NCBI GenBank assembly: GCA_903970165.1
Contig: CAJCHZ010000077.1
Coordinates: 1-64,000 of the forward strand
DNA: 64,000 nt
DNA from: Betaproteobacteria bacterium
GTDB taxonomy: Bacteria > Acidobacteriota > Terriglobia > Acidiferrales > UBA7541
Direction of reading: 5' to 3'
In this document: in pieces, positions 19,778 through 28,951 of the stretch
How positions within the stretch are numbered: the stretch's first letter is position 1
Layout: every line of letters begins with the position of its first letter
Notes under the pieces: generated by a model
What the model saw: the letters and a program-made list of their open reading frames with translations, nothing else
Database searches by the model: none
Told to the model about the DNA's origin: nothing
Position numbers and translations under genes: made by a program

Positions 19778-21532
19778 TTGACCATCTCTGCTCGTTTTCA
19801 ACCGAGTTTCATTCGCCGTGCTTTGTGTTTCTGCATGGCGCTGGCGCCGTTCACCGCAATCCTGACGCATGCGGCGCCCCCACCCGATGCGCAAGCAAAG
19901 AAGTCTCCTTTGCTGGCCGCGCTTCAGGCCGAGTTGGATCGCTCTTTAAAAACTTTCAAGTCGCAGGACCCTCCTGCCTATTTCATCGGCTACACCGTCA
20001 CAGATACGCAGCGCGCGGACGTTTCCGGCTCGAATGGCGCGCTTTTGAACAGCAACGAATCCCGCAACCGCTGGCTCGAGGTTTCCGTACGCACCGGTGG
20101 CTACGACGTGGATGACACGCACAAGGTCGGCGAGCGTACGCAGACCAGCGCGGGGCCGGGCACATCGGTCCCGGTAGACGACGACGCTGATATTTTGCGC
20201 CGCGCCGTTTGGCTCGAAACCGACCAGGAATACCGCGCCGCTGCCGAGGCCTACATCAAGATCAAGACGGGCAAGGAAGTGAAGGTCGATTCCGTCGAAA
20301 ACCGCGCACCCGATTTTTCTCACGAGCAGCCGCACACCTTTATCGGCCCGCAGGTCTCGTTCACACTGGACCGCAAGCCCTGGGAAGAAAAGGTTCGCGC
20401 TTACACGAGGGCTTTTCGCGAATCCCCCGCGATCATCAATTCGATTGTGACCTTCACCGCGCAGGCCCAGAACGTTTTCCAGGTCAACAGCGAGGGAACA
20501 CAGCTCCAGTTTGGCCAGATCCGCTACCGCCTAGAGCTGTTCATCCAGGGCAAGGCGTCCGATGGTATGGATATCGACCGCTACTACAACTTTGACTGGG
20601 TGAATCCGTCCGACGCGCCGGACGACAAGGCCGTCTCGGCCGCGCAAGCCACGATGCGCAAGGAACTCGAGGGCCTCGTCGTTGCCCCAATTAATGAGCC
20701 TTCCGTTGGACCAGCGCTTTTAACCGGGCGCGCTGCCGCCGTGTTTTTCCATGAAGTCTTCGGTCACCGCGCCGAAGGTCATCGCCAGAAGGACGCTGCC
20801 GAGGGTCAGACTTTTGCGAAGAAAGTCGGTGAACCGATTCTCCCGAGCTTCTTGAGCATCGTGGACGACACCACCATGAAAAAACTGGGCTCGGAGGATC
20901 TTCTCGGATACTACCAGTTCGATGACGAAGGCGTCCCCGCGCAGCGCGTGACTCTGGTGGATCACGGCGTCTTGAAAGCTTTCGAGATGTCGCGCTCCCC
21001 GCTTGTCGGCTTCCCCAATTCGAATGGGCATGGACGCCGTCAGCTAGGCGCCACGCCGGTCTCTAGGCAAGGTAACCTGATCGTCGAAAGCAGCAAGACG
21101 GTTACGAACGCACAACTGCGTGCGAAACTGATTGAGCTCATCAAGGCCCAGGGAAAACCGTTTGGCCTTTTGATTGATGACATCGCGGGTGGCTTTACCT
21201 TTACCGGTCGCGGCCAGCCACAAGCCTTTCAGGTGCTTCCGCTGGTCGTCTACAAGGTGTTTCCTGACGGCCGTCCCGATGAATTGGTCCGCGGCGTCGA
21301 TATCGTCGGAACCCCGCTCGCAGCGCTCACAAAAATCGTGGCTACCGGCGACACTCCGGAAGTTTTTAACGGTTACTGTGGCGCAGAGTCCGGTTCCGTC
21401 CCGGTTTCCGCTGCCTCGCCCGCCATTCTGACCTCGGAATTGGAAGTCCAGAAGAAGGAAAGCTCCACGGATCGTCCTCCCATTCTTCCGCCTCCCGCGC
21501 ACGACACCGTCAAGACCGGAGGCCAACAGTGA
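19778..21532 (+). CDS. exported TldD-family metalloprotease
   Basis: A 584-residue TldD/PmbA-family protease with the TldD-type zinc motif HEVFGH (His325, Glu326, His330), inside RAAAVFFHEVFGHRAEGH. Other family features are SRSPLVGFPNSNGHGR and IDDIAGGFTFTGRGQPQAF. Unlike cytosolic E. coli TldD (about 480 residues), it has an N-terminal signal-like segment (RRALCFCMALAPFTAILTHA) and about 100 extra residues, implying export. TTG 19778 is preferred because AAGTGAGG lies 7 bases before it; GTG 19766 is an alternative. It overlaps the next family member by four bases (GTGA). TldD/TldE pairs process peptides such as microcins and CcdA; the substrate here is unknown. Confidence 0.9.
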   Translation: MTISARFQPSFIRRALCFCMALAPFTAILTHAAPPPDAQAKKSPLLAALQAELDRSLKTFKSQDPPAYFIGYTVTDTQRADVSGSNGALLNSNESRNRWLEVSVRTGGYDVDDTHKVGERTQTSAGPGTSVPVDDDADILRRAVWLETDQEYRAAAEAYIKIKTGKEVKVDSVENRAPDFSHEQPHTFIGPQVSFTLDRKPWEEKVRAYTRAFRESPAIINSIVTFTAQAQNVFQVNSEGTQLQFGQIRYRLELFIQGKASDGMDIDRYYNFDWVNPSDAPDDKAVSAAQATMRKELEGLVVAPINEPSVGPALLTGRAAAVFFHEVFGHRAEGHRQKDAAEGQTFAKKVGEPILPSFLSIVDDTTMKKLGSEDLLGYYQFDDEGVPAQRVTLVDHGVLKAFEMSRSPLVGFPNSNGHGRRQLGATPVSRQGNLIVESSKTVTNAQLRAKLIELIKAQGKPFGLLIDDIAGGFTFTGRGQPQAFQVLPLVVYKVFPDGRPDELVRGVDIVGTPLAALTKIVATGDTPEVFNGYCGAESGSVPVSAASPAILTSELEVQKKESSTDRPPILPPPAHDTVKTGGQQ

Positions 21533-23373
21533 AGCGCGTAAACGGGATTGCTCGTCTCGCTCTTTTCGCCGCAGCTTGGAGTTGCGCAATCGTGACCCCG
21601 GCCCAAACTTCTCAAACGCCGAAGGATAACGACCACACTCTTCAGGCCATGCGCGACGAGATGGCTCGCTCCAAAACCCGTCTCGAGTTGCAAATTCCCG
21701 GCTCCGCGCAGCCTCAGCGTCCTTATTACCTTGAATACCGCCTCCTGGACCTCGACGTCCGCGAAGTCGTCGCCGAATTTGGCGCGTTGCTTTCCACCTC
21801 GCACACGCGCAATCGCTTCATGGATGTTGCGGCCCGTGTCGGCGATTACAAGCTGGACAGCTCCAATTTCATAAGCGATGACGGTTTCCGCGGTTTCATC
21901 GGCCCCACCGGCTCCGTCGGCATTGACCGCGATTACGATTCGCTCCGCCAGGATCTCTGGATTGCCACCGACCAGGCTTTCAAGGAAGCCGTCGAGACAT
22001 ATTCCAGAAAGCAGGCTTATCTAAGCAGCCTCGCTCGCCAATCGGATATCGACGACTTTCAAAAAGTAGACCCCATCCAGATGATTGATCCGCTTGTTAC
22101 TCCGGACTGGAGCAACCGCAATTGGGAACAGGAAGCGCGCGAGACTTCTGGCGCCCTGCGCGCTTTTCCGCAAATCTACGAAGCGCGCGTGACCTATTAC
22201 CTGGTTTACGCCACCGAGTATCTGCTCACCAGCGAAGGTACCGAGATTCGTACCACCCATTCCTATGCCGCCATTGAATCGGGAATGAACACGCTCGCCG
22301 ACGACGGCATGCAGATTAACCACATGTACGCCACCTACGCTCCAAAGCCGGCCGATCTTCCCAGTGCGGACGCGGTGCGCAAGTCCCTGAACGTAACGGG
22401 AAGTGAATTGATGGCCATGCGCGCTTCACAGCCCGCGCAGGACTATACCGGTCCCGTGCTCTTTGAAGCCCGCGCCGCCGCTCCTTTGCTCGCCCAGGTT
22501 CTGACTCCCGCGATCAACGGTGCTCGTCCGCCGGTCTCTTTCACTCCGGTGATGGAGCAACTGCTTAGCGGACTGGGGGGCCGAAGCGATTGGGTCGGCC
22601 GAATGGGTGCGCGTGTTCTTCCCGGGACTGTTTCCCTGGTGGACGATCCCAACGCCAGAGAGTTTCACGGAACGCCCTTGATCGGAAGCTATTCGGTGGA
22701 CGACGAAGGTGTTCGCGCGCAGAAAGTGACGATCGTGGATAACGGCACCGTAAAGGAACTGCTGATGTCCCGCCGTCCCGGTCCGGATTCCGACCAGTCC
22801 AACGGCCACGGCCGCTCCGCCTTCATCAACGACGCCAAGCCCACCATGAGCAACCTCTTTTTCAATGCCACGGAAACGCAATCGCCCGCCGAGCTGAAGA
22901 AAAAATTCCTCGATGAGTGCCGCTCCGAAAAACTGCCCTATTGCCTTGTCGTCCGCGAGATGGACAATCCCTCCATCAGCCTTCTTCACCAGGATGATTT
23001 CTCGGAGCTCCTCGCGAGCTTCGGAGGCGGAGCTGGGACGGGAGATCGCTTGCCGCTCATCGTCTACAAGGTTTATCCCGATGACGGCCGCGAAGAGATG
23101 GTTCGCGGCGCTCGCATCATTGGTCTGAACACGCGCATGCTGCGCAACCTCGGTGGCATCGGCAACGACAATTTCGTCTATAACTACATGCAAAGCCAGG
23201 TTTCCGGTTTCGCCGGAACCGCACTCGGCGCCTTCGGCTCAGCCCAGAGCGGCTTGCCCGCCTCCCTAGTGGCCCCGTCGCTTCTCTTCGACGACCTGGA
23301 AGTCCGCGGCGCCCGCGGCGAGCCCAAACGCCTGCCTTTGCTGCCAGCACCGCAAATGACAGCTGGCAATTAG
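21529..23373 (+). CDS. exported TldE/PmbA-like partner lacking metal ligands
   Basis: A 614-residue TldD/PmbA-family protein. The N-terminus MKRVNGIARLALFAAAWSCA is a signal peptide. The alignable block FEARAAAPLLAQVLTPAING replaces HEVFGH of its neighbour with AQVLTP, so it cannot bind zinc there. This matches TldE (PmbA), the non-catalytic-ligand subunit of the TldD/TldE heterodimer. Conserved parts include GTVSLVDDPNAREFHGTPLI, RRPGPDSDQSNGHGRSAF and LPLIVYKVYPDDGREEMVRG. The GTG start overlaps the upstream stop by GTGA, so equimolar production is likely. Both products are probably periplasmic. Confidence 0.88.
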   Translation: MKRVNGIARLALFAAAWSCAIVTPAQTSQTPKDNDHTLQAMRDEMARSKTRLELQIPGSAQPQRPYYLEYRLLDLDVREVVAEFGALLSTSHTRNRFMDVAARVGDYKLDSSNFISDDGFRGFIGPTGSVGIDRDYDSLRQDLWIATDQAFKEAVETYSRKQAYLSSLARQSDIDDFQKVDPIQMIDPLVTPDWSNRNWEQEARETSGALRAFPQIYEARVTYYLVYATEYLLTSEGTEIRTTHSYAAIESGMNTLADDGMQINHMYATYAPKPADLPSADAVRKSLNVTGSELMAMRASQPAQDYTGPVLFEARAAAPLLAQVLTPAINGARPPVSFTPVMEQLLSGLGGRSDWVGRMGARVLPGTVSLVDDPNAREFHGTPLIGSYSVDDEGVRAQKVTIVDNGTVKELLMSRRPGPDSDQSNGHGRSAFINDAKPTMSNLFFNATETQSPAELKKKFLDECRSEKLPYCLVVREMDNPSISLLHQDDFSELLASFGGGAGTGDRLPLIVYKVYPDDGREEMVRGARIIGLNTRMLRNLGGIGNDNFVYNYMQSQVSGFAGTALGAFGSAQSGLPASLVAPSLLFDDLEVRGARGEPKRLPLLPAPQMTAGN

Positions 23374-23479
23374 GCGCAAAAGCAGCGCGCACAATGCGAA
23401 CGATAAGTTGTTTGCTTTGAATAAATCGGAATCTGGTCCAAATTTAAGTGCTTTAATTTCACCAGTACGAATATTCCTC

Positions 23480-23501
23480 TATTTAACCATACGGTTAAAT
23501 A
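23480..23501. promoter_or_regulatory. Perfect inverted repeat upstream of msrB
   Basis: TATTTAACC (23480-23488) and GGTTAAATA (23493-23501) form a perfect 9-base inverted repeat with ATAC between. CCTC just before and GAGG shortly after extend the symmetry with a bulge. The surrounding stretch 23400-23573 is AT-rich. It may be an operator for msrB or a hairpin ending the tld operon. No T tract follows. Confidence 0.45.
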
Positions 23502-23573
23502 AAAGAGGCATTAAAATCCGTACCACGGGTGCTATGTTTAAACCGATCGTTTCCTTTTAACGTAGATCTAGAT

Positions 23574-24161
23574 ATGAACGACCTCACTCGCCGCGGTTTT
23601 ATTTTCAGCGCCGCTACTCTTGCGGCTTACGGATTGTTGGTGGGTGTGCAGCGTGCGTGCCGCTCCGCCCTCGCGAGTGACAAGTCGTCGAAAGCAAATT
23701 CAGGTCCCGTGCAAATCGAAACTTTTTCGGATGACGGTACGCGCATTGGGTTGCAAACGGAAAACAAAATAGTGAAGAGCGATTCCGAATGGCGCAAACT
23801 TTTGAGTTCCGATGAATTCGACGTCACGCGCAAAGCGGACACGGAGCGCCCTTACACCGGAGCGTATTTCAACAACCACGACCCGGGGCTTTACCGCTGC
23901 ATCTGCTGCGGCAACGCGCTTTTCAGTTCGGATACCAAGTTTGATTCCGGCACAGGCTGGCCGAGTTTCTGGGCGCCCATCGCCAAGGAAAATGTTTCGA
24001 CCAGCCTTGACTTGAGTTTTGGGATGCGCCGCGACGAAGTGACTTGCACGCTATGCGACGCACATCTCGGCCACGTCTTCGACGACGGCCCGAAACCCAC
24101 CGGCTTGCGTTATTGCATGAACTCGCTGGCGCTGCGTTTTATGCCGCGCGCAAAATCCTGA
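23574..24161 (+). CDS. msrB: Tat-exported peptide methionine (R)-S-oxide reductase MsrB
   Basis: A 195-residue methionine-R-sulfoxide reductase. The N-terminus MNDLTRRGFIFSAATL is a twin-arginine signal (Arg6, Arg7) and predicts export in folded form. Zinc cysteines are Cys109/Cys112 (CICC) and Cys158/Cys161 (CTLC). The catalytic Cys181 lies in LRYCMNSLAL. Motifs SGTGWPSFW and DAHLGHVFDDGPKPTG are diagnostic. ATG 23574 is chosen because it starts the Tat signal; the frame extends 15 codons upstream. It probably repairs oxidised envelope proteins. It is preceded by an inverted repeat that could be an operator. Confidence 0.93.
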   Translation: MNDLTRRGFIFSAATLAAYGLLVGVQRACRSALASDKSSKANSGPVQIETFSDDGTRIGLQTENKIVKSDSEWRKLLSSDEFDVTRKADTERPYTGAYFNNHDPGLYRCICCGNALFSSDTKFDSGTGWPSFWAPIAKENVSTSLDLSFGMRRDEVTCTLCDAHLGHVFDDGPKPTGLRYCMNSLALRFMPRAKS

Positions 24162-24292
24162 AATTCCTTTCAATCTATCCGCAGTGCACGTTTTCTTTGC
24201 GTTCGCGGCCATTGCTTCGCTCCAAACAATGGAAAAGCCTATTCCAGAAAAGCCATGCTTTCTCGCCTTCACCACAGCGAAAACGAACGGCG

Positions 24293-26947
24293 CTAATCCT
24301 GGCGCAAGGCTGTGACCGGGTCAAGGCGGCTCGCGCGCCGCGCCGGGAGGAAGCTGGCGAACATCGCCGCGAAAACCAGGATGGGGATCGTTACGGCAAA
24401 GGCTACTGCTGAGGTGGACTGCATTCCCTGAACCAGGTTGCGCAAGACTTGCGCCGCTCCTAAAGCGGCTGCGCTCCCCAATGCAACGCCCACGAGAATC
24501 ATTCCGAGACTTTGGCGCAGCACCAGCCAGATGACGTCGGCTGGGCGTGCTCCCAGCGCAATGCGAACGCCAATTTCAGGAATGCGCCGGTTCGTCAAAT
24601 AGGCCAGCACGCCGTAAATGCCGATGCACGCGAGCCCCAGCGCCAATGCCGCGAATATTCCGAAAAGCAGCAGAAGAAATCGCTGCTGCGCCAGAGAATC
24701 GTCCGCGAGCTGTTCCATGGTGTGCACTTCGTAAAGAACCTGGTCGTTCGAAGCACCTTTCAATTCACCACGCAAAGGAGCAACGAGGCTCAACGGAGAA
24801 GTTCCGGTCCGTACGGCAATGGACATGAGTTCGGACCAGCGGCGTACAAGGCTGTCCGGGAGCTGCGAAAACGGATAGTAGATTTGCGCGCGGACTTTGG
24901 CTTGATCGTCTCCGCCAAGACCCCACTGACGGACGTGGCCGACGACGCCAATGATTTCGAAAACGTTCGAGGCATAGCCCATCTCCGGGATCCAAAGACG
25001 CTTTCCGACGGGATCCTCCTTTCCAAAAGCGTTTTGCGCCAGGACTTCATCAATCACGACAACTTGTGTATTTGTGAGATCGTCGTGATCGTCAAAGAAT
25101 CGTCCCCGGCGCAAAGGAATTCCCATGACCTTTAGATAGTCGGGCGACGCGTTTGTCAGCAAAGCGAACGGGAGTTTATTCGCCGGCGGCATGTCCGCCG
25201 TGGTCGAGTAGGCCTCTTCATTGTCGCCCTCGCGCATGGGAAAGGTGTCCACGGTGGCGATGGACTGCACGCCCGGCAGGCGGCGGGCGCGACCGAGGAC
25301 GTCCTTCCACGCAGCGCGCGTCTTTGCAGGATCCGCGAGTGTCGCCGGCGAAAGAGCCATGCGCGTCACCAGCACGTTGTGAATATCCACTCCGGGATCA
25401 AGCGAGGATAGATAGAGAAGAGTACGCCCGAGCATGCCCGCCGAGACCAAGAGGATGATCGCCAGCGCGATTTCCGAAATGACAAAAATGCCGTGCAGGC
25501 GGCGCGAGCCTCCGGCAATGCTACGCATTCCGGCGCGAAGAGTCTGCTGCAGATTCTTGAATGGAGCGCGCAAAGCCGGAGCAAGGCCAAAAAACAGACC
25601 GCTCAAAATCGAAACCGCGCCTGCAAACAGGAGAACATGCCAATCGAACTGAACTTCTTCCGCGCGCGGTAAAGCGCCCGGCCAAAAGGTTACAAAGGGT
25701 CGAACTCCAAAACTCGCAACAAAAACTCCGAGCGCACCTCCGGCCAAGCCCAGCACCGCGCTTTCGGTCAGGCATTGCCTCACGAGCCGGCCGCGCGTCG
25801 CGCCTAGCGCCACGCGCATGGCAAGTTCTCTTTCGCGTGATACGGCGCGGGCGAGAAGCAGGCTGGCGACGTTTGCGCAAGCGATCAACAATACGAGGCC
25901 AACGGCTCCCAGCAGCAGCCAGAGTATTGGCCGCACATCTCCAACATCCGGGCGAAACGACTGCACGACGAAGGTTCGCCCCGCGTTACTGTCTTTGTAG
26001 GCCTCGGCAAGCTGCCGGCCAAGCAAAGAAAACTCGGCCTGCGCTTGCGCCAAAGTAGAACCAGGCCTGAGGCGCGCTACAACGCGCATTGGATGCGCGA
26101 CACGGTTGCGCAAAAAGCGAGCACTGTCCTGGCCCACCGGCGTGTAGAGATCGGCTTCCTGCCCAAAGAGCAGAAAGCCTTCTTTTGCAATACCAACAAT
26201 GGAATAGCGCTTTCCATCGAGTGTGAGAGACGAGCCGAGGGCGTCGGTGCTGCCAGCGAAATGACGCTGCCAAAAGCCGTAGCCCAAAATGGCAACAGGT
26301 GAGCCGCCGATCTTGTCTTCTTCCGGCGTGAAAGCACGCCCATGCAAGAGAGGAATGCGAAGCACGGAGAAGAGTTCCGGCGAAATTTCGCGAAAGTCCA
26401 CGTACTCGGGTTCACCGGGCTCGCTGAGCGTTCCGCCATTGAATAGAACCGCGGCCACGTCGAGAGAGCGACTGGCGCGCTGGCAATCCAGAAAATCTGC
26501 ATAAGCGACGTTCTGGGCGCCGAAGAGTTCAGCATTCCATTCGGCAGTCTTGCCGTGCACTACGACGAGTTGATCAGGCTCGGGATAAGGCAAAGGCTTC
26601 AGTAAAACGCCATTGACGAGCGTGAACATCAGAGTTGTCGCGCCGATTCCTAGCCCGAGGGTCAGGAGTGCGACTGCTGCAAATCCCGGCTTTTGCCGCA
26701 AGGTTCTGAGGGCGTAGCGCAAGTCCTGCCAGGCGTCTTCGATCCAGAGTGTGCCGCGGGCGCCGCGGCATTCTTCTTTCACTTGTTCAGGTCCGCCTAG
26801 CGTCAGCCGTGCGCGCCGGCGTGCTTCTGCTGGACTGGCCCCCGCGGAGATCAGCTCCGCTTCGTGATGCTCGAGATGAAATTGGAGTTCTTTGTCGAGC
26901 TGCTCTTCCATCTTGTTGCGGTGCAAGAGACGGTGCCACCAGTTCAC
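24293..26947 (-). CDS. orphan ABC permease of the acidobacterial duplicated type (ADOP/MacB-like)
   Basis: An 884-residue permease with two MacB/FtsX halves. An N-terminal prefix domain (HRLLHRNKMEEQLDKELQFH and the ARRRARLTLGG motif) is followed by a first transmembrane helix near 90-115 (FAAVALLTLGLGIGATTLM), a periplasmic domain, three helices around 330-440, a second periplasmic domain, and a final helix set (LALGLACIGIYGVLAYL to LVFAAMFASFLPARRAS). No ATPase domain is present or adjacent. This matches the large acidobacterial orphan permease family. The GTG start at 26947 overlaps the PadR gene's stop by GTGA. The transported substrate is unknown; antimicrobial efflux or lipoprotein-type mechanics are possible. 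Confidence 0.92.
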   Translation of the reverse strand: MNWWHRLLHRNKMEEQLDKELQFHLEHHEAELISAGASPAEARRRARLTLGGPEQVKEECRGARGTLWIEDAWQDLRYALRTLRQKPGFAAVALLTLGLGIGATTLMFTLVNGVLLKPLPYPEPDQLVVVHGKTAEWNAELFGAQNVAYADFLDCQRASRSLDVAAVLFNGGTLSEPGEPEYVDFREISPELFSVLRIPLLHGRAFTPEEDKIGGSPVAILGYGFWQRHFAGSTDALGSSLTLDGKRYSIVGIAKEGFLLFGQEADLYTPVGQDSARFLRNRVAHPMRVVARLRPGSTLAQAQAEFSLLGRQLAEAYKDSNAGRTFVVQSFRPDVGDVRPILWLLLGAVGLVLLIACANVASLLLARAVSRERELAMRVALGATRGRLVRQCLTESAVLGLAGGALGVFVASFGVRPFVTFWPGALPRAEEVQFDWHVLLFAGAVSILSGLFFGLAPALRAPFKNLQQTLRAGMRSIAGGSRRLHGIFVISEIALAIILLVSAGMLGRTLLYLSSLDPGVDIHNVLVTRMALSPATLADPAKTRAAWKDVLGRARRLPGVQSIATVDTFPMREGDNEEAYSTTADMPPANKLPFALLTNASPDYLKVMGIPLRRGRFFDDHDDLTNTQVVVIDEVLAQNAFGKEDPVGKRLWIPEMGYASNVFEIIGVVGHVRQWGLGGDDQAKVRAQIYYPFSQLPDSLVRRWSELMSIAVRTGTSPLSLVAPLRGELKGASNDQVLYEVHTMEQLADDSLAQQRFLLLLFGIFAALALGLACIGIYGVLAYLTNRRIPEIGVRIALGARPADVIWLVLRQSLGMILVGVALGSAAALGAAQVLRNLVQGMQSTSAVAFAVTIPILVFAAMFASFLPARRASRLDPVTALRQD

Positions 26948-27288
26948 TCCGCACCCCCGTCGGACAAGCCCAGGATCAGGCCGATTGCTTGCGTCAGCCG
27001 CTCCCAGCTTGCGGCCTCGGTTTCCAGTTCCGCGCGCCCCTTGCGCGTCAGGCGATAGAACTTGGCTTCGCGTCCCGTCTCGGTTTCTTTCCAGTCCCCG
27101 GCGAGGAGGCCGCGATTTTCGAGGCGGTGCAAGGCGGGGTAAAGCGAGCCTTGCGGAACCTGCACAACGTACTTTGACACCTGTTCCAAGCGCTGGGCGA
27201 TGGCGTATCCGTGGACAGGACCGAGAGCGGCAATCTTGAGGATGAGGAGGTCCAGCGTGCCCTGGGGGAGATCGGTTTTTTGATTCAT
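26944..27288 (-). CDS. PadR-family transcriptional regulator
   Basis: A 114-residue winged-helix PadR-type repressor: TLDLLILKIAALGPVHGYAI, VPQGSLYPALHRLENRGLL and GREAKFYRLTRKGRAELE are the family signature. The second of two nearby ATG codons (27288) is chosen because GGAGG lies 7 bases before it; the frame is open much further upstream without support. It is translationally coupled to the orphan permease gene through a GTGA overlap, and in Acidobacteriota such PadR-permease pairs recur, so it most likely controls this operon. The inducer is unknown. Confidence 0.92.
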   Translation of the reverse strand: MNQKTDLPQGTLDLLILKIAALGPVHGYAIAQRLEQVSKYVVQVPQGSLYPALHRLENRGLLAGDWKETETGREAKFYRLTRKGRAELETEAASWERLTQAIGLILGLSDGGAE

Positions 27289-27414
27289 ACCCATACCTCC
27301 AGCTTCTGCATATTCATTCCTTAGGACGTTTAGAAGGTCGAGGCGTTTCGCACAAAATTTCCCTTTTTTGAGACGCCGCCAAGTTCTTCTGAAACCACTG
27401 CCGGGTAGTAGCCT

Positions 27415-27451
27415 CCTAATCGGGAGTAAAGCTCCCGCACTCCACATTAGG
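27415..27451. repeat. Nested inverted repeat, possible dispersed element
   Basis: CGGGAG (27421-27426) and CTCCCG (27432-27437) form an inner hairpin with a five-base loop. CCTAAT (27415-27420) and ATTAGG (27446-27451) form an outer pair. The GCTCCCGCACTCC core resembles the element at 1190-1216. It lies in the 241-base interval 27289-27529 between the divergent PadR and CDF genes, which otherwise shows no gene. Confidence 0.5.
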
Positions 27452-27529
27452 AATCCACACCTTGGGACTCTAGCAGCCCTCGCGAGCTGCGGAATCGCAG
27501 CAGACTTAAGGTAGTCTAGGCAGACAGCT

Positions 27530-28951
27530 ATGGCGGCCCGGCACAACGAAGAAGCACATGAAAAGCGCAAGGCGGCATTCCTGAGTGTTGGGTCCGCTTT
27601 GCTGCTGCTTTCGCTCAAGACATTTCTCGTGGTGCGCACGAGCAGTTTGGGCGTTTTGTCGGAAGCCCTGCATTCCGGCCTGGACCTCGTAGCCGCGGTC
27701 ATCACGTTTCTTTCAGTGCGTGTATCGGATGAGCCCGCCGATGAGCGGCATCCCTACGGCCACGGCAAGTTCGAAAATTTCTCAGCATTTGTCGAGACCG
27801 CGCTTCTTTTGCTCACGGCGCTCTTCATCATTTATGAGGCGTTCGATCGGCTTTTCTTCCACCACGTGCATATTCAGCCGAGCGTCATGGCGGTCGTCAT
27901 TCTTCTCGTGGCGCTGGCTATTGACGTGACGCGGGCGCGGGCCCTGAAACATGTGGCGAACAAATACTCGAGCGAAGCGCTCGAAGCAGATGCGCTACAT
28001 TTTTCAACGGATGTGTGGAGCACGGTCATGGTCATCGCAGGCATTGGGCTGGTCTGGGCCGGCGAGACCTGGAACGTGCCCTGGCTTGTCTATGCTGACG
28101 CGCTCGCGGGGCTTGCTGTGGCGGCGGTGATTATCTGGGTTGGTTCGCAGCTAGGCCGGCGAACTTTGGATGCGCTGCTGGATGTCGCTCCCAAAGGATT
28201 GCAGCAGGAAATTGCCAAAGCAGTCGGGGACATGGATGGCGTGCTGGATGTAGACCGCGTACGCGTGCGGCGGGCGGGCAACCGGCATTTTGTGGACGCA
28301 ACCGTGAGCGTGGCGCGCACCGCGAGTCTGGAACAGGTACATGCTCTAAGCGACGCAATCGAAAAAAGAATCGGAGAAATAGTTCCATCCGACGTCATGG
28401 TACACGCGGAGCCGCGCGCGCCGCAGGGCGAGCATTTATTTGAAGCGATTCGCGCAGTGGCCCAACGCAAGGGGCTGGCCATTCACGATGTGACCGCGCT
28501 GCAGCACTCCGGCCAGCTTTTCGTCGAGCTGCATCTGGAAGTGGATGAGAATTTGAACCTGAGGGAAGCTCACCGGCAAGCATCCGAACTGGAGGATGAA
28601 ATTCTCAAGTTGCGCAACGGGTCAACTCAGGTGAATATTCACATCGAACCGCTGGGCCGGCACATCGCCACGCCCGACGAGGAAGCCGCTGAGATGAAAC
28701 TGCTCTCGAAGGCGATCGAAACGCTTCTGAATACGCTGCCTTCTGAATTTGACGAGCTCGTGAATTGCCACAATGTGAGCGTGCGGCAGGTGGAGCATCA
28801 CATTCTGGCGTCATGCCATTGCGCGATGCAGGGAGCGTTGCCGATTACACGGGTGCATGATGTAACTGCGGCGCTGGAAGACCGCGTGAAGGAAAAATTT
28901 CCGCAAATCTATCGGGTTACCATTCATCCCGAGCCTGTTGAAGACAAGTAA
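27530..28951 (+). CDS. cation diffusion facilitator with three C-terminal domains
   Basis: A 473-residue CDF-family metal/proton antiporter. Membrane metal site residues are His48/Asp52 (HSGLD) and His157/Asp161 (HFSTD), a zinc-type HD-HD site; HPYGHGKFEN (74-83) is also typical. Six helices occupy about 15-205. Ordinary CDF proteins end near 300 residues with one dimerisation domain; here three similar domains follow (about 205-290, 301-376 and 392-470), each ending in an HxEP motif (VMVHAEP, VNIHIEP, VTIHPEP). The last has extra Cys and His (NCHNVSV, ASCHCAM), which could sense metal. Its 3' end overlaps the convergent glycosyltransferase gene by 28 bases. Confidence 0.92.
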   Translation: MAARHNEEAHEKRKAAFLSVGSALLLLSLKTFLVVRTSSLGVLSEALHSGLDLVAAVITFLSVRVSDEPADERHPYGHGKFENFSAFVETALLLLTALFIIYEAFDRLFFHHVHIQPSVMAVVILLVALAIDVTRARALKHVANKYSSEALEADALHFSTDVWSTVMVIAGIGLVWAGETWNVPWLVYADALAGLAVAAVIIWVGSQLGRRTLDALLDVAPKGLQQEIAKAVGDMDGVLDVDRVRVRRAGNRHFVDATVSVARTASLEQVHALSDAIEKRIGEIVPSDVMVHAEPRAPQGEHLFEAIRAVAQRKGLAIHDVTALQHSGQLFVELHLEVDENLNLREAHRQASELEDEILKLRNGSTQVNIHIEPLGRHIATPDEEAAEMKLLSKAIETLLNTLPSEFDELVNCHNVSVRQVEHHILASCHCAMQGALPITRVHDVTAALEDRVKEKFPQIYRVTIHPEPVEDK

